A DNA stretch of 64,000 nucleotides from Puia sp. (GTDB taxonomy: Bacteria; Bacteroidota; Bacteroidia; Chitinophagales; Chitinophagaceae): positions 29,141-93,140 of the forward strand of contig JARLGZ010000083.1 of the NCBI GenBank assembly GCA_031292515.1. Reading direction: 5' to 3'. The notes beneath the pieces are model-generated. The model ran no database searches. It saw nothing but the letters and a program-made list of their open reading frames with translations, and had not been told where the DNA came from. Position numbers and translations under genes: made by a program. Of this stretch, positions 40,666 through 50,248 are shown piece after piece (the first letter of the stretch is position 1; every line of letters begins with the position of its first letter).

Positions 40666-43347
40666 TTAGTGATTCTCATACTTATTGTCTAATTCATAAC
40701 CGAGGCTTTCACTATCTGGAATTATTCCCTGAGTAATCCATTTGGGTGGAAGGTCTCCCTTTAAAAAATAATTGAAGAACTGGCCTAATCGGATAGAATA
40801 ATCTATTTCGTTTGCTTCTTTATCAATAGTGTGATCTTCACCGCCATAAGACAATATCCATACTTTTTTGCCTAAACGTGCAAGGGCATTATACCATTGT
40901 TTTCCCTGCTGATAGGCAACAGTACCATCTTCTTTAGTGTGCATGATTAATAATGGGGTATGAACTTGACCGGCATTAAAAAAAGGCGAATCTTTGATGT
41001 ATAATTTAAGATTTTTCCAAATTGTTACGCCAATACGTCCTTGTCCCCTTTCGTAATAAACACCCTCGGGTAACCCATCTTCATAAGATCTTATAAGATC
41101 AGTAACACCGGATGCAGATGCTGCAGCGGCAAATATGGACGTTCTCGTAATAATATAATCAGTCTCCCATCCGCCAAAACTATGGCCCTGTAAGCCCATA
41201 TGATGGACATCCACCCAAGGTTTCGTTGACAAATATTTGGCGCCAGAGATTATGGAATTATAAACACTTTCCCCTACGTCACCAACCTTAAAATAAATAT
41301 TGGGAACAAATACCACATACCCGTTACTAACGAACCATGGTATATTCATAAGACCGTTGCTCCATTGAGGGTGGATGAATACATTCAAAGCATTTGAGTT
41401 TTTTTCATAATAGTAAAAGATTACTGGATACTTCTTTCTAGGGTCAAAGTTCTCCGGTTTATATAGAATTCCTTCAGCAGTCATTCCATTCGATAATTTC
41501 CAATGAATCAGCTCTGAAGTATACCAATTGAATTTATTTTGCGGCGCCAATTCGGTTAAACTTCTAAATTCTTTGAAGTCATTTGTAATATATAGATTGG
41601 GGTATTCCTTAGCGCTCATACGCCTAACAATATATGTATCCCTGCTTTTTGCTTTTAATGGAAAAAATAAATCTGTTGCTCCTGAAATATCTGCCCTTAT
41701 ACCCGGGAAGTAATAAACAGATGATTCCATTGAAAGGCGCTCGGGATCTCTTCCTCTATTTAGTGGCATTTTAAAGAAGCCATTATCTTTGCTGTTCAAA
41801 TTAAGAGCGGCCAATAATAAGGTGTCCTTTTCGTGAAACGGAATAGGGTTTCCTCTATTGATGTCCAAGCACCTCAAAGAGATGTTGTTTTTAAAACCAT
41901 AGCCATGTGTAAGATTAATAGGAGGTTTTATTCCATTGGGATCCACTCGCCAAATATCCCACCGATCGTAAATTAGCACGGCTTCGTCATTGGTCATCCA
42001 TCCTGCTATTCCTACCGGGTTGGGAAGATCCGGATGGTCATCATCAACATAAGTAGGAGCATAAATCTTGTGAGTTATATTTACCAAGCTTTTTCGTGCA
42101 ATATTGTAGGCGAACCAATTCCTTTGCACCCGGTCGTACCAGATCACGTATTTGCCCATCCATGAAAAGTGGAGATCGTTCGTGATCAGGCGTTTTTTTA
42201 ACAGCTTTCTGGTGCCATCTTTTGTTGAGACCAAGTAAATGTCCGGATTGGCGGATTGACGCCACTTGTAATTTTCATGCGTGCCAACAACATTGCTTTC
42301 AAACACTATGTAATTATCATCATCTCCTTTGGAAGAGTAATAACTACCTCGGTCCTTAGCTTGTCCCAATCTTTTCACGCATTTGCCATCGTGTAAGTCA
42401 ATCATGAATAAGGAAGGTCCGTTCATTCGTTCAAATTGAAGTCTATCATCAAAATAACTTAGAACATTGACCTGTGGCATATTATCCGATGGCTGACTTT
42501 GATGTTTTTGATTTTTATCCTCTGCATAGAAAAAAACTTTATCATCCCCAGGGCTAAAGTAAATGCTTTTTCTGTCTGCTATAACCATACATTCCATACC
42601 AGGAATATTCGAACTGACCAATATTTTCGAGCTATCCATGCCTGAGTGGTAGTACCGCAAAACTTTCATTGATTGATTTCCATTTTCTTCCGTTGATAGA
42701 AAAACCAAGCTTGCTCCCGAATTATCAAATAAGAAATTATTTGTGCCATTTTGATCACTGATAACTGTATCTTTTCCATACAGAAGATTATGCCATAATA
42801 CAACGTTCCTGGAAAAACTATCCTTCGTGACTTCCGTTTGAATTACTAAAACATTTCCGCTATTTGAAAAAAGATAATTGTGTACATTGAAATACCTTTT
42901 TTCGTTTCCAGTAAACAAGTCAATAATCGACAACGAATTTTTTAACCTATTATTTTTATAGGCCATCCATTGCCCATGCCTTCCGTTGGATATTTCAAAA
43001 CTACCTGCGTTGGTAATATAATACAGGCTATCTTTCGAAAGATCAAAAATACCTATGCTATCATCCGCATTTCTAAATAGAAGCCATCGGCTATTTTCAG
43101 TAAATTGAATTTCCGTGATAGCGCCAGGGATTTCCTTTTTCCATGAACTGCTGGTAGACTGAATAATTAAAACGGAGGCTTGATTTGCTTTGATTATTTT
43201 ATAGTTGAGGAAATGACCGTCATTACTAATTTCTACCGAATTTAAGATAGGCCAGTTAAATGGTGTAGAATGATCTAATAATTTGTTTTGTGCACACAGA
43301 GAACATGACCAAATTCCGAAGAATAGAGCACAGAAAAATATTCGCAT
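40666..43347 (-). CDS. S9 family (prolyl oligopeptidase-type) peptidase, exported
   Basis: The 893-aa protein has signal peptide MRIFFCALFFGIWSCSLCAQ, a long WD40-like beta-propeller region (residues about 30-600, e.g. SNDGHFLNYKIIKAN, FTENSRWLLFRNADDS) and a C-terminal alpha/beta-hydrolase. Catalytic residues: Ser in GLQGHSFGGWET (about 721), Asp in MHTKEDGTVAY (about 804) and His in YGGEDHTI (about 837). Such periplasmic peptidases cut short peptides, often after Pro. In class III lanthipeptide systems a prolyl-oligopeptidase can remove the leader, so it could process the small proteins encoded just across; equally it could digest peptides brought in by the adjacent SusCD. On the minus strand it ends the run SusC, SusD, thioredoxin, peptidase. 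Confidence 0.9.
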   Translation of the reverse strand: MRIFFCALFFGIWSCSLCAQNKLLDHSTPFNWPILNSVEISNDGHFLNYKIIKANQASVLIIQSTSSSWKKEIPGAITEIQFTENSRWLLFRNADDSIGIFDLSKDSLYYITNAGSFEISNGRHGQWMAYKNNRLKNSLSIIDLFTGNEKRYFNVHNYLFSNSGNVLVIQTEVTKDSFSRNVVLWHNLLYGKDTVISDQNGTNNFLFDNSGASLVFLSTEENGNQSMKVLRYYHSGMDSSKILVSSNIPGMECMVIADRKSIYFSPGDDKVFFYAEDKNQKHQSQPSDNMPQVNVLSYFDDRLQFERMNGPSLFMIDLHDGKCVKRLGQAKDRGSYYSSKGDDDNYIVFESNVVGTHENYKWRQSANPDIYLVSTKDGTRKLLKKRLITNDLHFSWMGKYVIWYDRVQRNWFAYNIARKSLVNITHKIYAPTYVDDDHPDLPNPVGIAGWMTNDEAVLIYDRWDIWRVDPNGIKPPINLTHGYGFKNNISLRCLDINRGNPIPFHEKDTLLLAALNLNSKDNGFFKMPLNRGRDPERLSMESSVYYFPGIRADISGATDLFFPLKAKSRDTYIVRRMSAKEYPNLYITNDFKEFRSLTELAPQNKFNWYTSELIHWKLSNGMTAEGILYKPENFDPRKKYPVIFYYYEKNSNALNVFIHPQWSNGLMNIPWFVSNGYVVFVPNIYFKVGDVGESVYNSIISGAKYLSTKPWVDVHHMGLQGHSFGGWETDYIITRTSIFAAAASASGVTDLIRSYEDGLPEGVYYERGQGRIGVTIWKNLKLYIKDSPFFNAGQVHTPLLIMHTKEDGTVAYQQGKQWYNALARLGKKVWILSYGGEDHTIDKEANEIDYSIRLGQFFNYFLKGDLPPKWITQGIIPDSESLGYELDNKYENH

Positions 43348-43410
43348 AGGAGAATAAAGTTTTCATTAAGGTACTAATATCCTGCAAAAAAATGATACCA
43401 AATGCATATA

Positions 43411-44871
43411 TTATTGATGATCAGAAAATTGTGGCACAGGGGTGTCATCGGACCATGTTCTTTGTCTTTTGTTCATTTTATCCAAGTTGTCCTCGAATTC
43501 CTGCAATTGGTCTGGCTTTACTTTTGTTTTAATAGCAAGCTCAATTGCTTTATTCTCCCAACTAATGGCTTCTATTAAGTTGCCGGTTTTATATAGCAAA
43601 TTCGCATAGGTATCATAGTTATTATTATCTGAAATTCTTGTAACTGAAGATTTCATCCACAATAATGACTTAGATAAGATCTTTGTATTTCCAGTCACAT
43701 TAAAAATATCATTCCAAATTAGGTCGTTCGTATTTCGATCTCCTAAGATACTACTATACTTGGTCATCATCATGAATGCAACTTTAGCTCTTTCGACTTG
43801 CATTTTCTTCCGGGTGCAATAATCGAGCTTGACCCTAAAAAAGATAAGATCAAAATCGTATCCCGGATATTTTCTCGATATGATCTTATGAATTTTTACC
43901 CAGTCTGTAGGAGGGAAGGAATTTTTATCTTTATAAGCGACTATTTCATCTCTGATTTTATTTTGGAACAATGGTTCACTTTTTGCCGTCAGTTGATCTC
44001 CTAAACCAGGGTACTTCTGTTTAAGATGACTTATAATTTGCTTCCAATATATTGGGCCATTCTTCCGAGCAAAAACATCCGCCGTTTCATCTTTAAAGAT
44101 GATTGGACATAACGTTTCTTCTGCGTAATCAGCGCCCATTAATTGATCTATTTTGGACAGGCTGTCCAGGTATAGCTTAAATACTTTATCTCTGCTTGTA
44201 CGCATTAACCTGTCAAATATCTTAATGTTTTCTTTCGTACAAGGATTTTTCAACAACTTAAAATAGGTGTCTAAAATCTGAGGGCCCTCATCACTTCCTG
44301 TATAAATTGCGGCAGTTAACGCGTCAAAGAGATAGAGTGAATCTTCCTGGTGGATCTTCCAGTTTTTGAGTACCGTATAGTATTGCTTCCGCGGATTAAG
44401 TACATTTTTGGCTTTGGCAATAAATTCTTCTCCATTTTGCGTGGCTCCAATTATCTTATGAACAATTTGTCCTTCGGGCGAAAAAAATAAATATGTAGGA
44501 TATTCGGCTATTTTGAATTCTTGGCGCAAACTATCCGCTTCGACATACCACTCCCTTACACCGTGATTATCCTTAGACGTTCTGTCCATCTGAACAGCCA
44601 CACTTATAAAATGTGCATTCACAAAATATCCTACTTCCTTTTGAGGAAAAATATTGTTGCTCATCCATTTGCAAGGCCCGCACCAAGTTGCATTGCAGTC
44701 CAAAAAAATATACTTTCCTTCAGACATGGCTTTTGCTCTGACTTCATTCCAGGATAATCCTGAATCAAACCTGATCCCGCTTTCCTGGCCTCTTGCTGAA
44801 ATAAATACGGAGAATAACACAATTTCCAATAAATGTTTAAAATATCTATTGCATATCATAGTTAAATACAT
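43411..44871 (-). CDS. Thioredoxin-domain protein with long helical C-terminus
   Basis: A hydrophobic leader (MICNRYFKHLLEIVLFSVFISARG) is followed by a thioredoxin domain: LSWNEVRAKAMSEGKYIFLDCNATWCGPCKWMSNNIF holds the classical WCGPC site, then YFVNAHFISVAVQMD and AEYPTYLFFSPEGQIVHKIIG with the cis-Pro. Residues 165-486 are mostly helical (repeat-like, perhaps TPR-like: LLYKTGNLIEAISWENKAIELAIK). Total 486 aa. Exported thiol-disulfide oxidoreductase. It lies between SusD and the S9 peptidase genes (gaps of 72 and 63 bp), so it probably belongs to the same transcript and may reduce disulfides in an imported or surface peptide. Confidence 0.85.
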   Translation of the reverse strand: MYLTMICNRYFKHLLEIVLFSVFISARGQESGIRFDSGLSWNEVRAKAMSEGKYIFLDCNATWCGPCKWMSNNIFPQKEVGYFVNAHFISVAVQMDRTSKDNHGVREWYVEADSLRQEFKIAEYPTYLFFSPEGQIVHKIIGATQNGEEFIAKAKNVLNPRKQYYTVLKNWKIHQEDSLYLFDALTAAIYTGSDEGPQILDTYFKLLKNPCTKENIKIFDRLMRTSRDKVFKLYLDSLSKIDQLMGADYAEETLCPIIFKDETADVFARKNGPIYWKQIISHLKQKYPGLGDQLTAKSEPLFQNKIRDEIVAYKDKNSFPPTDWVKIHKIISRKYPGYDFDLIFFRVKLDYCTRKKMQVERAKVAFMMMTKYSSILGDRNTNDLIWNDIFNVTGNTKILSKSLLWMKSSVTRISDNNNYDTYANLLYKTGNLIEAISWENKAIELAIKTKVKPDQLQEFEDNLDKMNKRQRTWSDDTPVPQFSDHQ

Positions 44872-44943
44872 TAAACTCTAAAATTCAAGATAGTTGTGCC
44901 CTCTTAGGCGACCTTGACCTATTTATGCGGTTAGCTGATTGCA

Positions 44944-46395
44944 TCAATAGCCTAGATTTTGTTTGAGATTGGGGTTAACTTCCAGTTCATTTAGCGGTAG
45001 TGGCATAAGTTCCCAATTAGGGCTCCAAGTACCTCCTTTATCCCGGCATACATATCCAGGGGGACCCATTACTGAGTCAATACTTCTGGTTCTTTTTAAA
45101 TCGAACCAACGATGACCCCATTCCGTAAATAGTTCTATTTGTCTTTCATGCATGATAGCGGTTTGAACGGAAGCCTGATCGGTGGCTCCTGAATAGGGTG
45201 GAAGCGAAGACCGAGTACGAATTACGTTTAAGTCACTAATTGCGTCTGCAATTCCATTACCTGCCCCATTTGCTTCCGCTTCTGCCCTAATTAGGTATTG
45301 TTCCCCCAATCTAAGGACCATAAGATATTCTGTAACAGGCTTGGGGTTTAAATAAACTTTATACTTATATGGAAAATAAAAGGTATCGTTTGATGATGGG
45401 TCTATAAAGGTGCCAACCCAATTAATAAATCTCTGGTCATTAGGTTCAAAACTATTTAAAAGATTAGCCCCCAGAGCAACGTAATTTGTGCCAGTACCTG
45501 GTGCAGAAGTTAAGACAAAATATTGAGCATCATAGGTATTATATCCTGGTGCAACGGGTTGTAACTGCCATATTGTTTCGTTACTATTAGCCAAAAAAAC
45601 ATTTGTCAAGTTGACTATGCTATATTGGGGATTATTGATAAGGAGAGTAGCCTGTGCCATTGCACTATCCCATTTTTGCTGATACAAATACGCCCTTGCC
45701 AGCAGGGCAGTTGCAGCACCTTTATTTGGCCTTATTCGTTCCGGGGTGGATAAACCCTGGTAATCAACGAAACTGCTATTCAATTTATTTTGTGCATCTT
45801 TAAGGTCGGATATGATTTGTTGATAGATTTGTGTCGATGGTGTTCGCTTAATCGTATTGTTTACTTGATAATTAGTCGTAGTAACTAACGGCACATCCCC
45901 ATATAAATTCACTGCGTAAAAGTTAAAAAAAGCGCGCATAAATTCTGCCTCTCCATATAATTGTTGCTTGATAGAATCTGATAGGGTTGTTGAATTGTTT
46001 AGACCTTCCATTACCGCGTTAGTAACGTAAATCTCTTGATAAAGCTCCTGCCAGAAATAATTATTTGAGCCACCATTGGATGAACTGGTTAAAGAGTTCG
46101 TATAAAATTGGATCAGTGTCAGATTGTCATTTGTGTAATTTTTTAGTTCGTCTGCCTCCAATCCATCCAGATAACTAATACTATTAATCCCGCCTGATAG
46201 TCCTTGTGTTGCCATCATATTATTATAGATGCTGGTGACGGCAGCAGCAGCACTCGTATTATTACTGTATACGGTTGATCCTGTAATTGACGTAGTCGGC
46301 GGTTCAATCTGTACGAATTTAGTACAGCTACTCATCACCGAAGAAAAGCATATAGAGCTTATGAGTACTTTTATTTTGTCTATCTGTAAATACAT
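44944..46395 (-). CDS. SusD/RagB-family outer-membrane lipoprotein
   Basis: Lipoprotein of 483 aa with lipobox VMSSC near residue 23 and KFVQIEPPTTSITGSTVYSN, the usual SusD N-terminus. The TPR-like helical core includes LYGEAEFMRAFFNFYAVNLYGDVPLVTT, IISDLKDAQNKLNS, KGAATALLARAYLYQQKWDSAMAQATLLI and the C-terminal LRLGEQYLIRAEAEANG, ITDLN-type region and HERQIELFTEWGHRWFDLKRT, all family hallmarks. It sits on the outer leaflet as the lid of the SusC channel and captures the ligand. Given the neighbours (peptidase, thioredoxin), a peptide ligand is more likely than a glycan. The gene is 37 bp downstream of SusC. Confidence 0.95.
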   Translation of the reverse strand: MYLQIDKIKVLISSICFSSVMSSCTKFVQIEPPTTSITGSTVYSNNTSAAAAVTSIYNNMMATQGLSGGINSISYLDGLEADELKNYTNDNLTLIQFYTNSLTSSSNGGSNNYFWQELYQEIYVTNAVMEGLNNSTTLSDSIKQQLYGEAEFMRAFFNFYAVNLYGDVPLVTTTNYQVNNTIKRTPSTQIYQQIISDLKDAQNKLNSSFVDYQGLSTPERIRPNKGAATALLARAYLYQQKWDSAMAQATLLINNPQYSIVNLTNVFLANSNETIWQLQPVAPGYNTYDAQYFVLTSAPGTGTNYVALGANLLNSFEPNDQRFINWVGTFIDPSSNDTFYFPYKYKVYLNPKPVTEYLMVLRLGEQYLIRAEAEANGAGNGIADAISDLNVIRTRSSLPPYSGATDQASVQTAIMHERQIELFTEWGHRWFDLKRTRSIDSVMGPPGYVCRDKGGTWSPNWELMPLPLNELEVNPNLKQNLGY

Positions 46396-46432
46396 ATTAA
46401 AAATATTGTTGGATGTAAATTTAAATTCAGTA

Positions 46433-49400
46433 TTATAATGTCATTTGAAATCCCGTCGTAAATACCCGCATGGGTGGCAATGCAGTTCCTTGCGTTTCAG
46501 GGTCAATTCCATCATAATGAGTCTTCGTCAACAAATTCTGACCCTGTAAATAGATTCTACAACCCTTTAGGTGTAACTTTTGTCTGATGTTATTTGACAT
46601 TTGCCAAGAAATAGCTACATTTTTTAGACGAATGAAGGAAGCATCACCATAAGCAAAATCGCTTGCCTGTGCATAGTTAAAGGCGTTTGAAGCAGCTGAG
46701 GAATAATCCTGGCTGAATTTTTGATATGTAGCTTTATCACCTGACTTCTGCCAACGATTTAAAAATATTACAGGCATATTCCCCATTGACCCAGCTAAAT
46801 TGGAATAGGCGCCAAATAGAGTTTCGCCTTTTTGTTTTACGAATTGGAAAAGGAAGCTCAAGCTAATGTTCTTATACTGGAAACTGTTTTGAAAGCCACC
46901 AAAAAATTTCGGCGCCGTATTTACTATAGCGGGTCTGTCAACCAAATAATCAGGGTTATAAGTTGGAGCACCTTTGCTGTCGGCGAATTGATAGACCCCG
47001 GTGGTGTCATTTATTCCCAATAAATGATAGAGTCGTAAGACATTAAGAGGCTGACCAATTATCAAATAGTTACTATAGGCTGAATTGGTGAAATTTGGGA
47101 ACGCAACCAGTTTATTCTTCGAAATTGTCAAATTAAATGAACTCGACCATGTGAAGTCTTTCGATTTGATATTTACAGTATTTACGACCAATTCCTTGCC
47201 TGCATTCTGCACCAATGCAGGTAAATTAGATGGGATGCTGATAAAACCTGTAACTAATGACACAGGCATGGATACTAATTGGTTACTCGAACGATTGCGA
47301 TAATAGCTTGCCAGAATAACAATTCTGTCCTTGAAGAAGCCAAGTTCTAATCCTCCTTCCATTTTTTTGTTGATTTCCCAAGCAAGATTTTGGTTGGATA
47401 GATTTATTGGATAGAGCCCCTGAACGCCTCCATAAGGATTTCGTGTGGTAGTATAAAGATCAAAATACTGGTAGTCCCCAATGGCATCATTACCAGTAGT
47501 GCCGTAACTTGCCCTTAACTTTCCAAAGCTCAAAAAGGAAATATTTTTTTGAATCAAATTTTCCCTGGAAAAAATCCAGGCAGCGCCCACAGAACCAAAA
47601 TTGCCGAACTGCCGCCCCGGTCCAAATCGACTGCTGCCGTCCCTGCGACCCGTCAAGTTCAAGAGATATTTATCTTCCCAGTTATAATTAACACGGCCAA
47701 AGAATGCATTATATTTGTATTGAGCACTATTGCTGGCAGTAGAAACGTGGCTGGCTGCCTGAATGTTTTCGATAAGAGCATCACTTACGAATCCACTGGC
47801 CGCCAGCTTTTGTATGGCTGAGTTATTTTGTTCAAATGTGCTGCCGAATAAAACGGTCAGAAGGCCCCTTGAAAGTTGTAATTTGTAATTGGTTTGCGGC
47901 TCGATAATCCAACTATTGTTTTTAATGGAATTAAAATGAGAAGATCCTGATGTGACTTTGTCGCCTGGATCATATACGGTTGTCGGGGACGCTTGTACCT
48001 CATCCGTACGTGTCATTGTGTAGCCAAAACTGGATCTTAGTTCCCAATTAGGCAAGATGGTATAGCTAAGTACCGTATTCCCAATCAAATTAGATGTATT
48101 TTGTTTGTATATTGAATTTAATGGTCCGTATGGATTTGTCCAAGTACCTGCTTGTCCAGGTGTAAGAGGTGCCCAATTCAAGCTTCCGTCCGAATTGAAA
48201 AGTGCCGGCGCATCTGGCGCTAGAAAGATCCGATCAAAACTGTAATCTTCCGATTGGACGGTATTATTGTCAGATACATAACTACCAGTGAAAGCCAATT
48301 TGAATTTATTGTCATTGGATTGAGAATTTAAACCTACATGGACGGAGGCTTTTTGATCTGCCCCACTGGGGTGCAGAGTAGGGAAAGGGGTGCTTTGTGT
48401 ATTATATCCTGCGCCAAACAGATACTGTGTATTTGTAGTGCCACCAGAAAGGGAAGCTTGAGCATCGGTATAATGAGCTTTATTCTCAGTTAGTACCTTC
48501 GACCAATTGGTGTAGCGGGTTGTATCCCAGGTACCGTTAACATCATAGTCGTAGGACTGAGGGGTCTCTCCATCATTGTTAAATGCCTCGTGACGTGCAG
48601 CAAGATACTGCTTTGTATCTAACATTTGTATATCCCGTGATGGCTGCTGGAAGCCTGAATTGACATTCAAATCAACCTGCATCCTTCCCGCCTTACCTTT
48701 CTTAGTGGTTATCAAAATCGCTCCATTCGCAGCTCGGCTGCCATAAATGGATGTTGCATCGGCATCCTTTAGTACTTCGATACTTTCGACATCATATGGG
48801 TTAATATAATTCAAAGGATTTCCCCCCTGTAAAGTGGGATTAATAAGACCACTACTATTGCCTGGAAGTGCAGGTATTTGAGAATTGTAAGGCACCCCAT
48901 CGATTACATAAAATGGATTATTGCCATTTGCAATGCTATTTTGACCACGTAATTGTACAGTAAAACCTCCTCCCGGAGCGCCAGTCGTCTGTGTAATTAA
49001 AAGCCCTGGAACACGCCCTTCCAGAGCACCCAATACATTAGATACAGGTTGCTCTTCAATTTCTTTGGAAGTTACCGTAGTAACATCCCCTGTACTGAGT
49101 CGCTTAGTAGTAGTGCCGTACGCAATTACTTGTACCTGATCCAAAGGATTACTACCACGCGAAAGAGCAATCGTTAAAAAAGTCTTCCCTTTTAGACTCA
49201 TTTCTATGGGTGTGAATCCGGTATAAGATATCTTAATAACAGCATTTGTATTTACCTGTTTCAATTCAAACATTCCATTCGCATCGGTGGAAATTCCCTG
49301 TTTGGAACCGATTACCTCGATCGATGCATCCTGTAAGGGTTTTTGATTTTCATCCAAGACTTGGCCTTTTATATTTATTAGGACGTCAGGAGGTGGAGGC

Positions 49401-49801
49401 GCGGTACTGGGAGACGTTCGCGTAATCGATTGATTAATTTTCTCTTTTATAAAAATAGTCTTTTCCACTATTTTAAAATCTAACGGCTGATTTTTGAGAC
49501 ATTCATTTAGCGCCTGTTCGATATTCGCGTCCTTTATCTCCACAGTCACTTTTACACTTTGTATCAATTCCCGATCCACAAAAAACGCAAAATCCGACTG
49601 TTTTTCGATCGACGAGATGATCTTCTCCAGGGGGACATCCTTTCCGGAAAGGCTGATTTTCTGGGAGAATCCCCGGGCGCTTACCTGAAGGCCGGCGGCT
49701 AGTAACAGAATGGTACTCAATTTCATAACCAGTAAGGTTTTGGTGGATAGCCTGAACTTTCGATGCATGAGATCGACAAGGCTGGCAGCCTTTTTTTTCA
49801 T
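46433..49801 (-). CDS. SusC/RagA-family TonB-linked outer-membrane protein with STN domain
   Basis: TonB-dependent transporter of 1122 aa. Domains: signal/hydrophobic leader to about residue 46 (TLLVMKLSTILLLAAGLQVSARGFS), STN domain 48-120 (SLSGKDVPLEKIISSIEKQS ... IKDANIEQALNECLKNQ), CarboxypepD_reg 142-215 (IKGQVLDENQKPLQDASIEV), TonB box DQVQVIAYGT, plug (VLGALEGRVPGLLIT, NPFYVIDGVPY, YDVESIEVLKDADATSIYGSRAANGAILITTKKGK) and barrel ending RLKNVAISWQM ... LTKTHYDGIDPETQG ... RVFTTGFQMTL. The STN domain indicates signalling to the FecR/ECF sigma pair encoded upstream. The first roughly 60 codons are richer in GC than the barrel. The 150 bp before the start, including the ATGAAAAAAAAG, are duplicated upstream of the fecR gene. 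Confidence 0.95.
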   Translation of the reverse strand: MKKKAASLVDLMHRKFRLSTKTLLVMKLSTILLLAAGLQVSARGFSQKISLSGKDVPLEKIISSIEKQSDFAFFVDRELIQSVKVTVEIKDANIEQALNECLKNQPLDFKIVEKTIFIKEKINQSITRTSPSTAPPPPDVLINIKGQVLDENQKPLQDASIEVIGSKQGISTDANGMFELKQVNTNAVIKISYTGFTPIEMSLKGKTFLTIALSRGSNPLDQVQVIAYGTTTKRLSTGDVTTVTSKEIEEQPVSNVLGALEGRVPGLLITQTTGAPGGGFTVQLRGQNSIANGNNPFYVIDGVPYNSQIPALPGNSSGLINPTLQGGNPLNYINPYDVESIEVLKDADATSIYGSRAANGAILITTKKGKAGRMQVDLNVNSGFQQPSRDIQMLDTKQYLAARHEAFNNDGETPQSYDYDVNGTWDTTRYTNWSKVLTENKAHYTDAQASLSGGTTNTQYLFGAGYNTQSTPFPTLHPSGADQKASVHVGLNSQSNDNKFKLAFTGSYVSDNNTVQSEDYSFDRIFLAPDAPALFNSDGSLNWAPLTPGQAGTWTNPYGPLNSIYKQNTSNLIGNTVLSYTILPNWELRSSFGYTMTRTDEVQASPTTVYDPGDKVTSGSSHFNSIKNNSWIIEPQTNYKLQLSRGLLTVLFGSTFEQNNSAIQKLAASGFVSDALIENIQAASHVSTASNSAQYKYNAFFGRVNYNWEDKYLLNLTGRRDGSSRFGPGRQFGNFGSVGAAWIFSRENLIQKNISFLSFGKLRASYGTTGNDAIGDYQYFDLYTTTRNPYGGVQGLYPINLSNQNLAWEINKKMEGGLELGFFKDRIVILASYYRNRSSNQLVSMPVSLVTGFISIPSNLPALVQNAGKELVVNTVNIKSKDFTWSSSFNLTISKNKLVAFPNFTNSAYSNYLIIGQPLNVLRLYHLLGINDTTGVYQFADSKGAPTYNPDYLVDRPAIVNTAPKFFGGFQNSFQYKNISLSFLFQFVKQKGETLFGAYSNLAGSMGNMPVIFLNRWQKSGDKATYQKFSQDYSSAASNAFNYAQASDFAYGDASFIRLKNVAISWQMSNNIRQKLHLKGCRIYLQGQNLLTKTHYDGIDPETQGTALPPMRVFTTGFQMTL

Positions 49802-49950
49802 ACTTTTGTTTGTTTTAGTTTGGGTTATACAATAGCGGCTACCTTCAATCGCATGTGATGAGCGCTATCAAATCCATCACAGGCAATTTGCTGTTGAGAT
49901 GATCCAAATTATTCGCCATCCTGCCTGGCCGCGGGGTGGCTTTTTTTTGG
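49790..49950 (-). promoter_or_regulatory. SusC leader region, copy 1 of a duplicated noncoding element
   Basis: Aligns with 51685-51840 over its whole length with gaps, including 8 Ts plus CAT (the SusC start), ATACAATAGCG, an identical 22-nt block (49858-49879 = 51753-51774), GATGATCCA and CCTGCCTG.CCGCGG. Strong conservation outside codons suggests a functional leader or promoter; the identical block contains TTTGATAGCGC on the gene strand. Confidence 0.6.
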
Positions 49951-50248
49951 AACTCCCAATCTTCGAAATCAGAGTTGTCAGGATCTCATGCAGTTTTTTC
50001 TCATATGTCGCTGATGCGCCCGTTGTTCTTCGGTAAGGCGACCCGCTGTTCTTCAGCAGACACTCCCGCCTTTTAAATGAGCCGGAAGCTTTTATACTCC
50101 CGGCCTGTTGCGGGGCACAGTTTCACATGAGAAAAATGAAAAAGGAAGGTTTAATGGATAATGGGCGACCTGCTGTAAGGAGCGACCGGTTTAGGACCTA
50201 AGAGATTTTCTGCAGCATTGGTCAGGTTACAACAATGCCGTATTGTCT
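49951..50248. other. Intergenic region between fecR and the SusC leader
   Basis: No gene or clear motif. Some GC-rich inverted words around 49990-50110; nothing decisive. Confidence 0.35.
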
